Positions 33,562 to 42,357 of a stretch of DNA of 64,000 nt are shown in pieces. Below the pieces are notes generated by a model, which was not told the origin of the DNA, did not search any database, and saw nothing but the letters and a program-made list of their open reading frames with translations. Both the position numbers and the translations under genes were made by a program. The stretch is from positions 1 through 64,000 of the forward strand of contig NZ_CYSD01000042.1 of assembly GCF_001458415.1 (NCBI RefSeq), written 5' to 3'. Origin of the DNA: Tritonibacter multivorans. GTDB lineage: Bacteria; Pseudomonadota; Alphaproteobacteria; Rhodobacterales; Rhodobacteraceae. The number at the start of each line of letters is the position of its first letter. Positions within the stretch are counted from its first letter, which is position 1.

Positions 33562-34146
33562 ATGGCAACCGTTGAAACCCAATTGGGCCATGACGCATTG
33601 ACCGAACTCAAAGCCGCCGCGCGCAAGGCCGCCTTTGCCCGCCGCAAACAGGCCTTCGACAGCCAGCGCCCCGGTGCCTCGGGCCATCTGGCCGAGGTGC
33701 TCGCAGGCTACCGCGGCGTGCCGCTGGCGGGCTATATGCCGATCCGCACCGAAATCGACCCGCTGCCCGTAATGTCTGAAGCCGCCGCTCATGGCCCCGT
33801 TGGTGTGCCGGTGATCCAGGGCGCAGGCCAGCCGCTGAAGTTCAGCCGCTGGACCCCGGATGGCCTGCTGCGCGATGGCCCTTTTGGGGCCAAAGTGCCC
33901 GAGGTGGACGATTATTTCGAACCCGAAATCCTGATCGTGCCGCTGGTAAGCTTTGATCGGCAGGGCAATCGTCTCGGCTATGGCGGTGGATTTTATGACC
34001 GCACGCTCGAACTTCTGCGCAGCAAACGCTCCACCATGGCCATTGGCTTTGCCTTTGGCGCGCAAGAGGCCGGGGTCCTGCCGCTCGAACCCACTGACCA
34101 GCCGCTTGATATGATAGTCACAGAAACAGCTATCCTCGAATTCTGA
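33562..34146 (+). CDS. 5-formyltetrahydrofolate cyclo-ligase
   Basis: This 194-residue enzyme converts 5-formyl-THF to 5,10-methenyl-THF with ATP. The basic N-terminal ATP site (AAARKAAFARRKQAFDS) and the C-terminal signature GNRLGYGGGFYDRTLELL are clear, as is LIVPLVSFDRQGNRLG. AAGGAG precedes ATG 33562. Composite repeat copy D starts 8 bases after the stop. Confidence 0.93.
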   Translation: MATVETQLGHDALTELKAAARKAAFARRKQAFDSQRPGASGHLAEVLAGYRGVPLAGYMPIRTEIDPLPVMSEAAAHGPVGVPVIQGAGQPLKFSRWTPDGLLRDGPFGAKVPEVDDYFEPEILIVPLVSFDRQGNRLGYGGGFYDRTLELLRSKRSTMAIGFAFGAQEAGVLPLEPTDQPLDMIVTETAILEF

Positions 34147-34153
34147 GGCCGCG

Positions 34154-34218
34154 CTTTCTTTTGGCCAAAAATACTCTGGGGGTGAGGGGCCTTGCGCCCC
34201 GAGGGGGCAAAGCCCCCT
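34154..34218 (+). repeat. Dispersed composite repeat, copy D
   Basis: CTTTCTTTTGGCC, AAAAATACTCTGGGGGTGA, a GGGGCCTTGCGCCCC stem and GGGGGCAAAGCCCCC. It has the same module order as copy A, lies directly after a stop codon and is in the sense orientation. Confidence 0.75.
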
Positions 34219-34279
34219 AATCCACATCCCCGCAACGTCCCACCTTGCTTTTCAGGCTTCACCCCCCTAGGACAGCGCC

Positions 34280-35098
34280 ATGCGAATTCTATTCTTGGGC
34301 GATGTGATGGGGCGCGCGGGGCGTGCGGCTGTCACCGAACATCTGCCGCGTCTGCGTGACGAATGGCGGCTCGATTTTGTTGTGATCAATGGCGAAAATG
34401 CCTCCAATGGCATGGGGCTGTCGGGCGATCACGCAAAAGTTCTGTTTGACGCGGGCGCGGATTGCGTCACGCTGGGCGACCATGCTTTCGATCAGAAAGA
34501 CATGCTGCAGCATATCGAAAGCGACAGCCGCATTATCCGCCCGCTGAACTTTGCCAAAAACGCCCCGGGCAAAGGCTACCGCCTGTTCAACACACGCGGC
34601 GGCAAAAAGGTTCTGGTGGTGCAGGCGCTGGGGCAGGTGTTCATGAAACGCGCGTTTGACGACCCCTTTGGCGCGGTCGAAGCCGTGCTGCAGAAACATC
34701 CCCGTGGCGGTCTGGCACAGGCCATCATCGTGGACATGCACTGCGAAGCCACCTCCGAGAAGATGGCCATGGGCCATTTCTGCAATGGCAAGGCGTCCTT
34801 GGTGGTGGGCACCCACACCCATATTCCCACAGGCGATGCGCAGATCCTCGAAGGCGGCACAGCCTATCTGACCGATGCAGGCATGTGTGGCGACTATGAT
34901 TCCGTCATTGGCATGGACAAGGCCGAACCCATGCGCCGCTTCCTGACCGGCATGCCCAAAGGGCGCTTCACGCCTGCCAATGGTCCCGCAACCCTCTCGG
35001 GCGTCTATGTGGAAACCGACGACCGCACGGGTGCTGCAACCCGTGTGGAAATGGTGCGCCAAGGCGGCCGCCTGCAGCAGGCAGGTCCTGCAGACTAA
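34280..35098 (+). CDS. ymdB: YmdB-like metallophosphoesterase (TIGR00282 family)
   Basis: This 272-residue calcineurin-like phosphoesterase begins MRILFLGDVMGRAGR (first metal Asp) and has NGENASNGMGLS, TLGDHAFDQKD, the IVDMHCEATSEK box and VVGTHTHIPTGD with the late histidines. YmdB-type enzymes hydrolyse 2',3'-cyclic nucleotides in vitro and influence RNA levels in Bacillus. Length is standard. No operon partner is evident: a repeat lies upstream and a long gap downstream. Confidence 0.9.
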   Translation: MRILFLGDVMGRAGRAAVTEHLPRLRDEWRLDFVVINGENASNGMGLSGDHAKVLFDAGADCVTLGDHAFDQKDMLQHIESDSRIIRPLNFAKNAPGKGYRLFNTRGGKKVLVVQALGQVFMKRAFDDPFGAVEAVLQKHPRGGLAQAIIVDMHCEATSEKMAMGHFCNGKASLVVGTHTHIPTGDAQILEGGTAYLTDAGMCGDYDSVIGMDKAEPMRRFLTGMPKGRFTPANGPATLSGVYVETDDRTGAATRVEMVRQGGRLQQAGPAD

Positions 35099-35454
35099 TC
35101 CACGGTCCAATCCAGGGGTCAAATCTACGGCCCAATCTGCGGCGGCGCCCAGCAAGAGCGGGGCGCTCCCGCCTGTCCCGTTGGCCGGGCGCCGAACCTG
35201 CGGTTCGGCGCGGCTTCGGGCAATCCCTCCAGTAAGCCTGCACTGCAGCCTAGACTGAAGCCCGCGCTCCATCCGCAATACAATCCGCATCGGCGGGAAA
35301 CTATGCTGCCGCAAACGCCAAGAGGCGAACAAGCTTGCCTTTTCCGTAGTTGCAAAGACCTCAGCGCTTGCCCCGCCTGCAGGGATCAGCGAAACTGTGC
35401 GGCGGGCCGGGCTGTACTTGGTCCGTCATTCCTAGCGGGCAAAGACCACTTCTG
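35099..35454. other. 356-base gap with a TGC-triloop hairpin
   Basis: Contains a perfect 10-bp hairpin, GCGCCGAACC (35189-35198), loop TGC, GGTTCGGCGC, probably a terminator for ymdB. A 10-base direct repeat CGGYCCAATC occurs at 35103 and 35128. The rest should include the promoter of the permease gene. No supported ORF. Confidence 0.6.
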
Positions 35455-37248
35455 ATGCAAATCTTTGATTTTGGCGCACAAGCCTACGGCTCGACCGGCA
35501 GTGCCTTTGTGGCGATTGCCATTGTGCTGGCCATGTTCCTTGCGTTTCTGCGCGAAGCCTACCCAACCGAGGTGGTGGCGCTCTGTGGGGTCTGTGCCAT
35601 GTTGGTGACGGGCGTTCTGCCTTATGAGGCCGCGCTTGCGGTGCTCTCGAACCCCGCGCCCTGGACCATTGCGGCCATGTTCCTGATCATGGGGGCCTTG
35701 GTGCGCACCGGCGCGCTCGAGGCCTTTACCGCCACGGCCAAAACCCAGGCCGAAGTGCGCCCGAAATTGGCCGTGGCCCTGCTGATGGGCTTTGTGGTGC
35801 TGGCCTCGGCTGTGGTGTCGAACACGCCTGTTGTGGTGGTGATGATCCCGGTCTTTGTCCAAATCGCGCGGACGCTTGGGGTGTCGGCCTCCAAGCTGTT
35901 GATCCCGCTGTCTTATGCCGCAATCCTTGGCGGTACGCTGACGTTGATTGGGACCTCAACCAACCTGCTTGTGGATGGTGTGGCCCGCGCCGAAGGTCTG
36001 GCGCCGTTTTCGATTTTCGAGGTCACGCCGCTGGGTCTGATCCTTGTGGCCTGGGGCATGGTCTACCTGAGGTTCATTGCGCCGCGCCTGCTGCCGGATC
36101 GCGATAGCATGGCATCGCTGCTGTCGGATCGCTCCAGCATGAAATTTTTCACCGAAGCGGTGATCCCGCCGGACAGCAACCTGATTGGCCGCGAAGTCAC
36201 CGGCGTGCAGTTGTTCAAGCGCCCCGGCGTGCGGCTGATCGACGTGATCCGCGGGGATGTCTCCCTGCGCCGCAATCTGAAAGGGGTCGAGCTGCAGGTG
36301 GGTGACCGCGTGGTTCTGCGCACCAAAATGACAGAGCTTCTGGGCCTGCAGCGCAATAAGGAACTGAAGCGCGTAGATCAGGTCTCGGCGGTGGAGACCA
36401 AAACCGTTGAGGTGCTGATCACCCCCGGCTGCCGTCTGGTGGGCCGGGCGCTGGGCGGTATGCGCCTGCGGCGGCGCTATGGTGTCTATGTGCTGGCGGT
36501 GCATCGCCGCAATCAGAACATTGGCGTACAGCTCGAGGATCTGGTGGTGCGCGTCGGCGATACGCTGCTCTTGGAAGGGGCGCCGGGTGATATTCAGCGG
36601 TTGGCAGCGGATATGGATATGGCCGAGGTGTCGCAGACCACCCAGCGCGCGTTCCGTCGCAGCCATGCGCCGTTGGCAATTATTGCGCTGATCGGGCTGG
36701 TGATTGGGGCGGCTTTTGGGCTGGCCCCGATCCTGATGCTGTCGGTTCTGGCGGTGGGTTTTGTGCTGGCGACCCGCTGCATTGATGCGGATGAGGCGTT
36801 TTCCTTTGTGGATGGGCGCTTGCTGGCGCTGATCTTTTCGATGCTGGCCATTGGGGCTGCGCTGGACAGTGCCGGCGCGGTAGAGCTGATCGTGGACGCC
36901 GTGGCGCCGGGTCTGTCAATGTTGCCGCCGTTCCTTTTGGTCTGGGCGGTCTATCTGCTGACCTCGGTCCTGACCGAGCTGGTTTCCAACAATGCGGTGG
37001 CGGTGGTGGTCACCCCCATTGCGGTGGGGCTGGCGCAGGCGATGGGCGTGGATCCGCGGCCCCTGGTGGTGGCGGTGATGGTGGCGGCTTCGGCGTCTTT
37101 TGCAACGCCTATTGGCTATCAGACCAATATGTTGGTCTATGGTCCGGGCGGGTATAAGTTCTCGGATTTCCTGCGCGTTGGCATCCCGCTCAACCTGTCG
37201 GTTGGCCTGCTTGCATCCATACTGATCCCGTTTTTCTGGCCGCTGTGA
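35455..37248 (+). CDS. SLC13-type permease with two RCK_C domains
   Basis: This 597-residue protein has two membrane blocks (about 10-210 and 405-597) of the ArsB/NhaD/SLC13 (CitM) fold. The repeat motifs SNTPVVVVMIPVF and SYAAILGGTLTLIGTSTNLLVDG come first; SNNAVAVVVTPIAVGLA and TPIGYQTNMLVYGPGGY come later. Two TrkA-C/RCK_C domains (about 240-320 and 325-400) lie between them. The fold transports anions (sulfate, dicarboxylates, taurine-like); substrate unknown. ATG 35455 starts MQIFDFGAQ; longer frames look non-coding. A paralogue lies at 39316-41091. Confidence 0.9.
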   Translation: MQIFDFGAQAYGSTGSAFVAIAIVLAMFLAFLREAYPTEVVALCGVCAMLVTGVLPYEAALAVLSNPAPWTIAAMFLIMGALVRTGALEAFTATAKTQAEVRPKLAVALLMGFVVLASAVVSNTPVVVVMIPVFVQIARTLGVSASKLLIPLSYAAILGGTLTLIGTSTNLLVDGVARAEGLAPFSIFEVTPLGLILVAWGMVYLRFIAPRLLPDRDSMASLLSDRSSMKFFTEAVIPPDSNLIGREVTGVQLFKRPGVRLIDVIRGDVSLRRNLKGVELQVGDRVVLRTKMTELLGLQRNKELKRVDQVSAVETKTVEVLITPGCRLVGRALGGMRLRRRYGVYVLAVHRRNQNIGVQLEDLVVRVGDTLLLEGAPGDIQRLAADMDMAEVSQTTQRAFRRSHAPLAIIALIGLVIGAAFGLAPILMLSVLAVGFVLATRCIDADEAFSFVDGRLLALIFSMLAIGAALDSAGAVELIVDAVAPGLSMLPPFLLVWAVYLLTSVLTELVSNNAVAVVVTPIAVGLAQAMGVDPRPLVVAVMVAASASFATPIGYQTNMLVYGPGGYKFSDFLRVGIPLNLSVGLLASILIPFFWPL

Positions 37249-37276
37249 TTGACCGCGCTGTCGCGCAGAGCATATG

Positions 37277-37300
37277 GCTCAGATCCTGCCGGATCTGAGC
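37277..37300 (+). terminator. 10-bp hairpin after the SLC13 permease
   Basis: GCTCAGATCC, loop TGCC, GGATCTGAGC: a perfect stem 28 bases after the stop, without a T-run, so termination strength is uncertain. Confidence 0.55.
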
Positions 37301-37514
37301 CTGCCACGCAGCAAAAGCTGCGCGGCCGCAGGGCGCAGCCGGTCAAACGTCGGAACTGCTCTGAGAGGGCGCAACCGCACGGGCCCGCAGGGGCCGTGCC
37401 TGGCCCAACAGGTGGACATCATCTTTGATGAGGGATCACTTGGCGGGAGCCTCCCCGCCCGCCGCAGGCGCAGGCGTGATCCGCCGCGGGCGCAAGGCAA
37501 CGGCCTGTTTCGGG

Positions 37515-39185
37515 TCAGGCGAGCAATGCGGACCGGCCCGCCATCAGCCCCGTAAACAGGCAACCGCCAAGGAAGGTGCCCTCCAGCGCCGCTTTGCCGT
37601 GGTGACCGCCGCCGCCAAATCCTGCGGCTTCTCCGATGGCAAAGAGCCCCGGCACTGGCGCGCCATCAGCGCCCAGCATCTGCCCTTCGGGACCTGCCAC
37701 CAGCCCGCCCAGAGATTTGCGGGTCATTGCGCTGAGGCGCACCGCCACCAGCGGGCCGTTCTGCCGGTCAAACATGCGATGCGGTTTGGCCACGCGCAGC
37801 AGCCGGTCGCCAAGATATCCGCGCGCAGCCCAGATCGCCTGGATCTGCGCATCCTTGCCAAAGCCATTGTCACATTGGGCGTCGCGGGCTTCGATCTGGC
37901 GGCGCATGCGGGCTTCGTCCACGGGCACAGCGCCCACACGGTTCATCCCCTCCACCAGCGCGGCGAGGGTCTCTGCCTCAATGAAATCGGGGCTTTTCTT
38001 GCGCAGCGCGGCCAGCCGCGTGGCGCCGCTGTCGCCGCCCGCAAAGCGCCCCTTCAGTACCGCGCCCCATGTGCCTGTTGTCAGGTCGGGGTTCTGCACG
38101 GCGCCTGAAAGGGCGATTTCCTTGTCAAAGATCTTTCGGCTCATCACCAGCCAGCTGTAAGCTTGACCGCTGGCCAGCACCGCCTCGAGCGCGGCAGAGG
38201 TGTCAAAGCCCGGCCAGCAGGGCGCGGGCAGGCGGTCCCCATAGGCGTCAAACCACATGGGTGACGGCCCGGAAATCAGCTTCAGCCCTTCGTTTGGCCA
38301 GACGCCGTCGGGGTTTTTGATGCCATCCGGGTAGTGCCACATCCGGTCTGCCCCGACGAGCTGCCCCCCCGCCGCCTGCGCCACCTTCAGCATCCGCCCG
38401 TCCACATGGAAGGGCACGCCGGTCAGCAGCGCGTCGGGGCAGGGGCCAAGTCGGCCTTCGGGCCAATGCTGGCGCACCATGTCGGGGCTGCTGCCAAACC
38501 CGCCCGAGGCCACAACGACCGAAGGCGCATAAAGCTCAAATTCACCGACCTCGTGACGGCTGGTCTTGGCACCGCGCGGGGCGGGGTCTTCGGCCAGCAC
38601 TTCGCCCGAGACACCTTTGACCGCGCCGCCCTGAACAATAATATGGCTGACCTGATGGCGGCAGTGCAGCTGGATCTGGCCTACCGCGCGGGCGGCCTGA
38701 AGACGGGTCAGGAACGGGGCCAGAACGCCGGGGCCGGTGCCCCAGGTCAGATGCATGCGCGGCACCGAATTGCCATGGCCCGCAGCCCGGCCATCGCCGC
38801 GTTCAGCCCAGCCCACAGCCGGGAACCAGCGCAGCCCCAGCCCGTGCAGCCAGGGGCGCATCTCTCCGGCGGCAAAGTCAAGATAGGCGCGGGCGGCGGC
38901 GCGTTGCGGTTCGTCCCGAGGGCCGTCAAACTGGGCGGTGTCCATCCAGTCATGGGTTGCCAGATCCAGACTGTCACGAATGCCAAGGCGGCGCTGTTCG
39001 GGGGTGTCGACCATGAACAGCCCACCCAGGGACCAATGGGCCTGACCGCCCAGGAAGGCCTCGCTTTCCTGATCCAGCAGAAGCACACGTTTGCCGCGCG
39101 CGGCCAGTTCGGTGGCGCAGACAAGGCCCGCAAGGCCTGCCCCCACCACAATCACGTCGCCGCTGTTGTCCTGAGCCGCTGTCAT
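37515..39185 (-). CDS. FAD-binding dehydrogenase (fumarate reductase/KstD-like flavoprotein)
   Basis: This 556-residue protein has an N-terminal dinucleotide fold (DVIVVGAGLAGLVCATELAARGKRVLLLDQE) and ends with GLFAIGEAAGFGGGGHHGKAALEGTFLGGCLFTG, the FAD-binding end of the FAD_binding_2 family. The central region ASGGFGSSPDMVRQHWP also fits. These proteins are usually annotated as FAD-binding dehydrogenases, distantly related to 3-ketosteroid dehydrogenases; the substrate is unknown. ATG 39185 is chosen over ATG 39302, which would add 39 non-homologous residues. It sits between two SLC13 permeases, which may supply its substrate. Confidence 0.88.
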   Translation of the reverse strand: MTAAQDNSGDVIVVGAGLAGLVCATELAARGKRVLLLDQESEAFLGGQAHWSLGGLFMVDTPEQRRLGIRDSLDLATHDWMDTAQFDGPRDEPQRAAARAYLDFAAGEMRPWLHGLGLRWFPAVGWAERGDGRAAGHGNSVPRMHLTWGTGPGVLAPFLTRLQAARAVGQIQLHCRHQVSHIIVQGGAVKGVSGEVLAEDPAPRGAKTSRHEVGEFELYAPSVVVASGGFGSSPDMVRQHWPEGRLGPCPDALLTGVPFHVDGRMLKVAQAAGGQLVGADRMWHYPDGIKNPDGVWPNEGLKLISGPSPMWFDAYGDRLPAPCWPGFDTSAALEAVLASGQAYSWLVMSRKIFDKEIALSGAVQNPDLTTGTWGAVLKGRFAGGDSGATRLAALRKKSPDFIEAETLAALVEGMNRVGAVPVDEARMRRQIEARDAQCDNGFGKDAQIQAIWAARGYLGDRLLRVAKPHRMFDRQNGPLVAVRLSAMTRKSLGGLVAGPEGQMLGADGAPVPGLFAIGEAAGFGGGGHHGKAALEGTFLGGCLFTGLMAGRSALLA

Positions 39186-39315
39186 GTCCCGATGTCCCTT
39201 GTCGTCGCTCTCTGACCCTAGGGACGGGGCATCAGCCTTGCAATCTAAACGCGGGGTCGCTGCGGCAAAACTGCAGAAATCACCACCCGAATGACGGGCC
39301 AAGTCACAGGCATAC

Positions 39316-41091
39316 TCAAAGGGGCCAGAAGGTCAGGATCGCAGGGATCGACACGGCCACCACAAGGATCTCCAGCGGCAGCCCCATGCGCCAGTAATCG
39401 CCAAACCGGTACCCGCCGGGGCCCAGCACAAGCGTATTGTTCTTATGGCCAATGGGCGTCAGGAACGCAGCCGAAGCTGCAACCGCCACCGCCATCAGAA
39501 ACGGGTCTGCCGACACGCCCAGGGCTTCGGCCATGGCAATGCCCACAGGCGCGGCAACAATGGCTGTGGCGGTGTTGTTCAGCACATCCGACAGCGTCAT
39601 GGTCACCACCATCAGCACGGTCAGGATCGCCCAGGCTGGCATGCCATCTGTCAATGTGATCAACCCACTTGCCAGAATTTCGGTCCCGCCCGAGGTCTCC
39701 AGCGCCGCGCCCAGCGGGATCATCGACCCCAAAAGCACCACCACCGGCCATTCCACATGGTCATAGATTTCCGCCACCGGCAGGATCTTCAACAGCACAT
39801 ATCCCACGGCCACCAGACCCAGCGCCACGGGTAGGTAGACAACCCCAAGCGAGGCCGCCAGGACGGCCGCCGCAAACAGGCCAATGGCCCACCAGGTTTT
39901 ATCATTGGCCGTGACGCTCAACCCGCGTTCCGCCAGCGGCAGACAGCCCAGCCATTCGGACACCTCCGCGCCACGCTCACGCGGGGCCAGCAGCAGCAGA
40001 ATATCACCGGGGCGGACCTCGGTCTGGCGGATATGTTTGGTGATCCGCTCGCCTTGGCGGGCAACGCCCAGCAGGACAGTGGACTGCCGCCAGGCAAGGC
40101 CCACGCTTTGCGCCGTGCGACCTGCGATCCGGGCGTGATCGGTGACCACAACCTCCACGAGCTCCAGCCCGTCGCCAGCCGCGGTCAGCTTCTCCTGCCG
40201 CGCCGCATCCGAAAAATCCAGAGACAGCGCAGTGCGAAACTCGTCCAGCGCTTCGGGGCGGGCCTCAATCACCAGCGTATCCCCCGCCTGCAGGATCGCC
40301 CCGCGCGCACGGCCCCAGCGCCGCTGACCGTTGCGGATCAGGCCCAGGATCGCCACATCGGCCTTTTCGGCCTCAGGTTCCAGCGTGCCAAGACGTTTGT
40401 CGATCAGCGCGCTGCCTTCGGGCACGGTCAGCTCTGCGATATAGGGGGACAGCTGCCCCTCGCTATTGCCCGCCGCGCCGGACCGGTCCGGGATCAGCCG
40501 CCAGCCAAAGAAGGCGACAAACAAAAGCCCCGCCGCCGCCGCCGTCAGCCCCACCGGGGCAAAGTCAAACATCTGAAAGCTCTCGCCAAAGCTGTCTTCG
40601 CGAATGGCGGCAATAATGATGTTTGGCGGCGTCCCAATCAGCGTCACCATGCCGCCCAGAATGGTCGCAAAGGACAAGGGCATCAGCGACAGCCCCGGCG
40701 CACGCCCCGCTTTGCGCGCGGTCTGAATATCCACCGGCATCAGCAACGCCAGGGCCGCGACATTGTTCATAAAGGCCGACAGCACCGCGCCCACACCGCC
40801 CATCAGGGCAATATGGCCACCAAGGGGGCGACCGGCATTGACCAGCGTGCGCGTGATCAGAAACACCGCGCCCGACCGCACCAGCCCTGCCGACACAATC
40901 AGCACCAGGGCCACCACCAGCGTCGCCGGGTGACCAAAACCCGCAAAGGCCTCTTTTGTCGGCACCACGCCCAGCACCACGCCCCCCATCAACGCGCCAA
41001 AGGCCACAAGATCATAGCGCCACCGCCCCCACAGCAGCAGGACAAAGACAACGGCGAAAAGCGCAAACAGCAGGATCTGATCATAGGTCAT
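39316..41091 (-). CDS. SLC13-type permease with two RCK_C domains
   Basis: This 591-residue protein has the same architecture as the 35455-37248 product: membrane block, two RCK_C domains (about 205-290 and 300-380), membrane block. Motifs: FMNNVAALALLMPV, SFATILGGMVTLIGTPPNIII, then LNNTATAIVAAPVGIAMAEA and TPIGHKNNTLVLGPGGYRFGDY. The two proteins are clearly divergent, so they are not a recent duplication. ATG 41091 is preceded by GGGGGG. It ends 130 bases upstream of the flavoprotein start, in the same direction, so cotranscription is possible. Confidence 0.9.
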   Translation of the reverse strand: MTYDQILLFALFAVVFVLLLWGRWRYDLVAFGALMGGVVLGVVPTKEAFAGFGHPATLVVALVLIVSAGLVRSGAVFLITRTLVNAGRPLGGHIALMGGVGAVLSAFMNNVAALALLMPVDIQTARKAGRAPGLSLMPLSFATILGGMVTLIGTPPNIIIAAIREDSFGESFQMFDFAPVGLTAAAAGLLFVAFFGWRLIPDRSGAAGNSEGQLSPYIAELTVPEGSALIDKRLGTLEPEAEKADVAILGLIRNGQRRWGRARGAILQAGDTLVIEARPEALDEFRTALSLDFSDAARQEKLTAAGDGLELVEVVVTDHARIAGRTAQSVGLAWRQSTVLLGVARQGERITKHIRQTEVRPGDILLLLAPRERGAEVSEWLGCLPLAERGLSVTANDKTWWAIGLFAAAVLAASLGVVYLPVALGLVAVGYVLLKILPVAEIYDHVEWPVVVLLGSMIPLGAALETSGGTEILASGLITLTDGMPAWAILTVLMVVTMTLSDVLNNTATAIVAAPVGIAMAEALGVSADPFLMAVAVAASAAFLTPIGHKNNTLVLGPGGYRFGDYWRMGLPLEILVVAVSIPAILTFWPL

Positions 41092-41428
41092 CCCCCCATG
41101 TTTAGGGGGCAATCGCACGATCACAAGAGGCAGTTAGGGGGAGTTTCGGGATTGCTTCCCCTCAGCCCCCACATAACCCAATCTATACGGCCCGCCCCGC
41201 AGCCCCCCGCAGCCCCCCCGGGGCGGCCCCGCAGCCTCCCCGGGCCCGTTTCATCTTTTTCCAAATATCCCCGCCGGAGGCTCCCAAGCCCCGAGAAAAG
41301 CGCTGTCGCTGCGGTTCAGGCGGGGCCGTTGATGCAGGCCGCTTGAAAGGGCGGCTTGAAAGCCCGCCCCGCCACAGGCTATATGAGCGCCAGAATTAGA
41401 CGCAAACACCCAAACCCAAGGATGAACC
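41092..41428. other. 337-base gap with C-rich tract and repeat core
   Basis: Contains the repeat-like core TTTCATCTTTTTCCAAATATCC followed by CCGCCGGAGG (41249-41280, as in copy E). It also has a C-rich stretch near 41195-41245 in which CCGCAGCCCCC recurs in tandem. The remaining ~140 bases must hold the yebC promoter. No ORF is supported. Confidence 0.55.
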
Positions 41429-42169
41429 ATGGCAGGCCATTCCAAATGGGCCAACATCCAGCACCGCAAAGGTCGCCAGGATGCTGCTCGCTCCAAACTT
41501 TTCTCTAAACTGGCCAAGGAAATCACCGTGGCCGCCAAAATGGGCGACCCAGACCCCGAGAAAAACCCGCGCCTGCGTCTGGCAGTCAAAGAAGCCAAAT
41601 CCCAGTCCTGCCCGAAGGACGTGATTGAACGCGCGATCAAAAAGGCTATCGGTGGCGACGCCGAAAGCTATGACGAGATCCGCTACGAAGGCTACGGCCC
41701 AAATGGCGTCGCGGTCATCGTGGAAACCATGACTGACAACAAAAACCGCACCGCCTCCACCGTGCGCTCCACCTTCTCCAAGAACGGCGGCAACCTCGGT
41801 GAAACCGGCTCGGTTGGCTTCATGTTCGAACGCAAGGGCGAGGTCACTTACCCCGCGTCCGTGGGCGATGCCGACACCGTGATGATGGCGGCAATCGAGG
41901 CCGGCGCTGAAGATGTGGAAAGCTCTGAAGAGGGTCACATCATCTACTGCGCAGACACCGATCTGAACGATGTCTCCACCGCGCTCGAAGCCGAATTGGG
42001 CGAGACAGAGTCCACCAAGCTGATCTGGAAGCCGACCACCACCACCGAGCTGGGTCTTGAGGACATGCAGAAGCTGATGAAGCTGGTGGATGCGCTGGAA
42101 GACGACGACGACGTACAGCGTGTGACCACCAACTTTGAAGCCTCTGACGAGGTCATGGCGCAGCTCTAA
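41429..42169 (+). CDS. yebC: YebC/PmpR-family protein
   Basis: This 246-residue protein opens [32 protein letters not shown], the invariant YebC start, and has the three YebC domains ([25 protein letters not shown] in the second). YebC proteins were long called transcriptional regulators; recent work links them to translation of proline stretches, which may matter in a genome whose SPFH protein ends in nine prolines. A terminator follows. Confidence 0.96.
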   Translation: MAGHSKWANIQHRKGRQDAARSKLFSKLAKEITVAAKMGDPDPEKNPRLRLAVKEAKSQSCPKDVIERAIKKAIGGDAESYDEIRYEGYGPNGVAVIVETMTDNKNRTASTVRSTFSKNGGNLGETGSVGFMFERKGEVTYPASVGDADTVMMAAIEAGAEDVESSEEGHIIYCADTDLNDVSTALEAELGETESTKLIWKPTTTTELGLEDMQKLMKLVDALEDDDDVQRVTTNFEASDEVMAQL

Positions 42170-42197
42170 GCGCGCTGTGCTTTTGGGAAATTGATTT

Positions 42198-42226
42198 GGG
42201 CTGCCCCACGGGGTGGCCCATTTTTT
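42198..42226 (+). terminator. Rho-independent terminator of yebC
   Basis: GGGCTGCCCC, ACG, GGGTGGCCC pairs into a GC-rich stem followed by TTTTTT, 28 bases after the yebC stop. Confidence 0.75.
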
Positions 42227-42357
42227 ATGCGGGATTTCAACCCGGTTGCCTGAATTTTGACAGGCACGGGTTTTGCGGATGTGGGGTTTTGAAATTTAAA
42301 CGCTTTGTTGACGCCCCCTTGCCGCAATGAGGGCGGCAAACAATCAGAGGCACCCTC

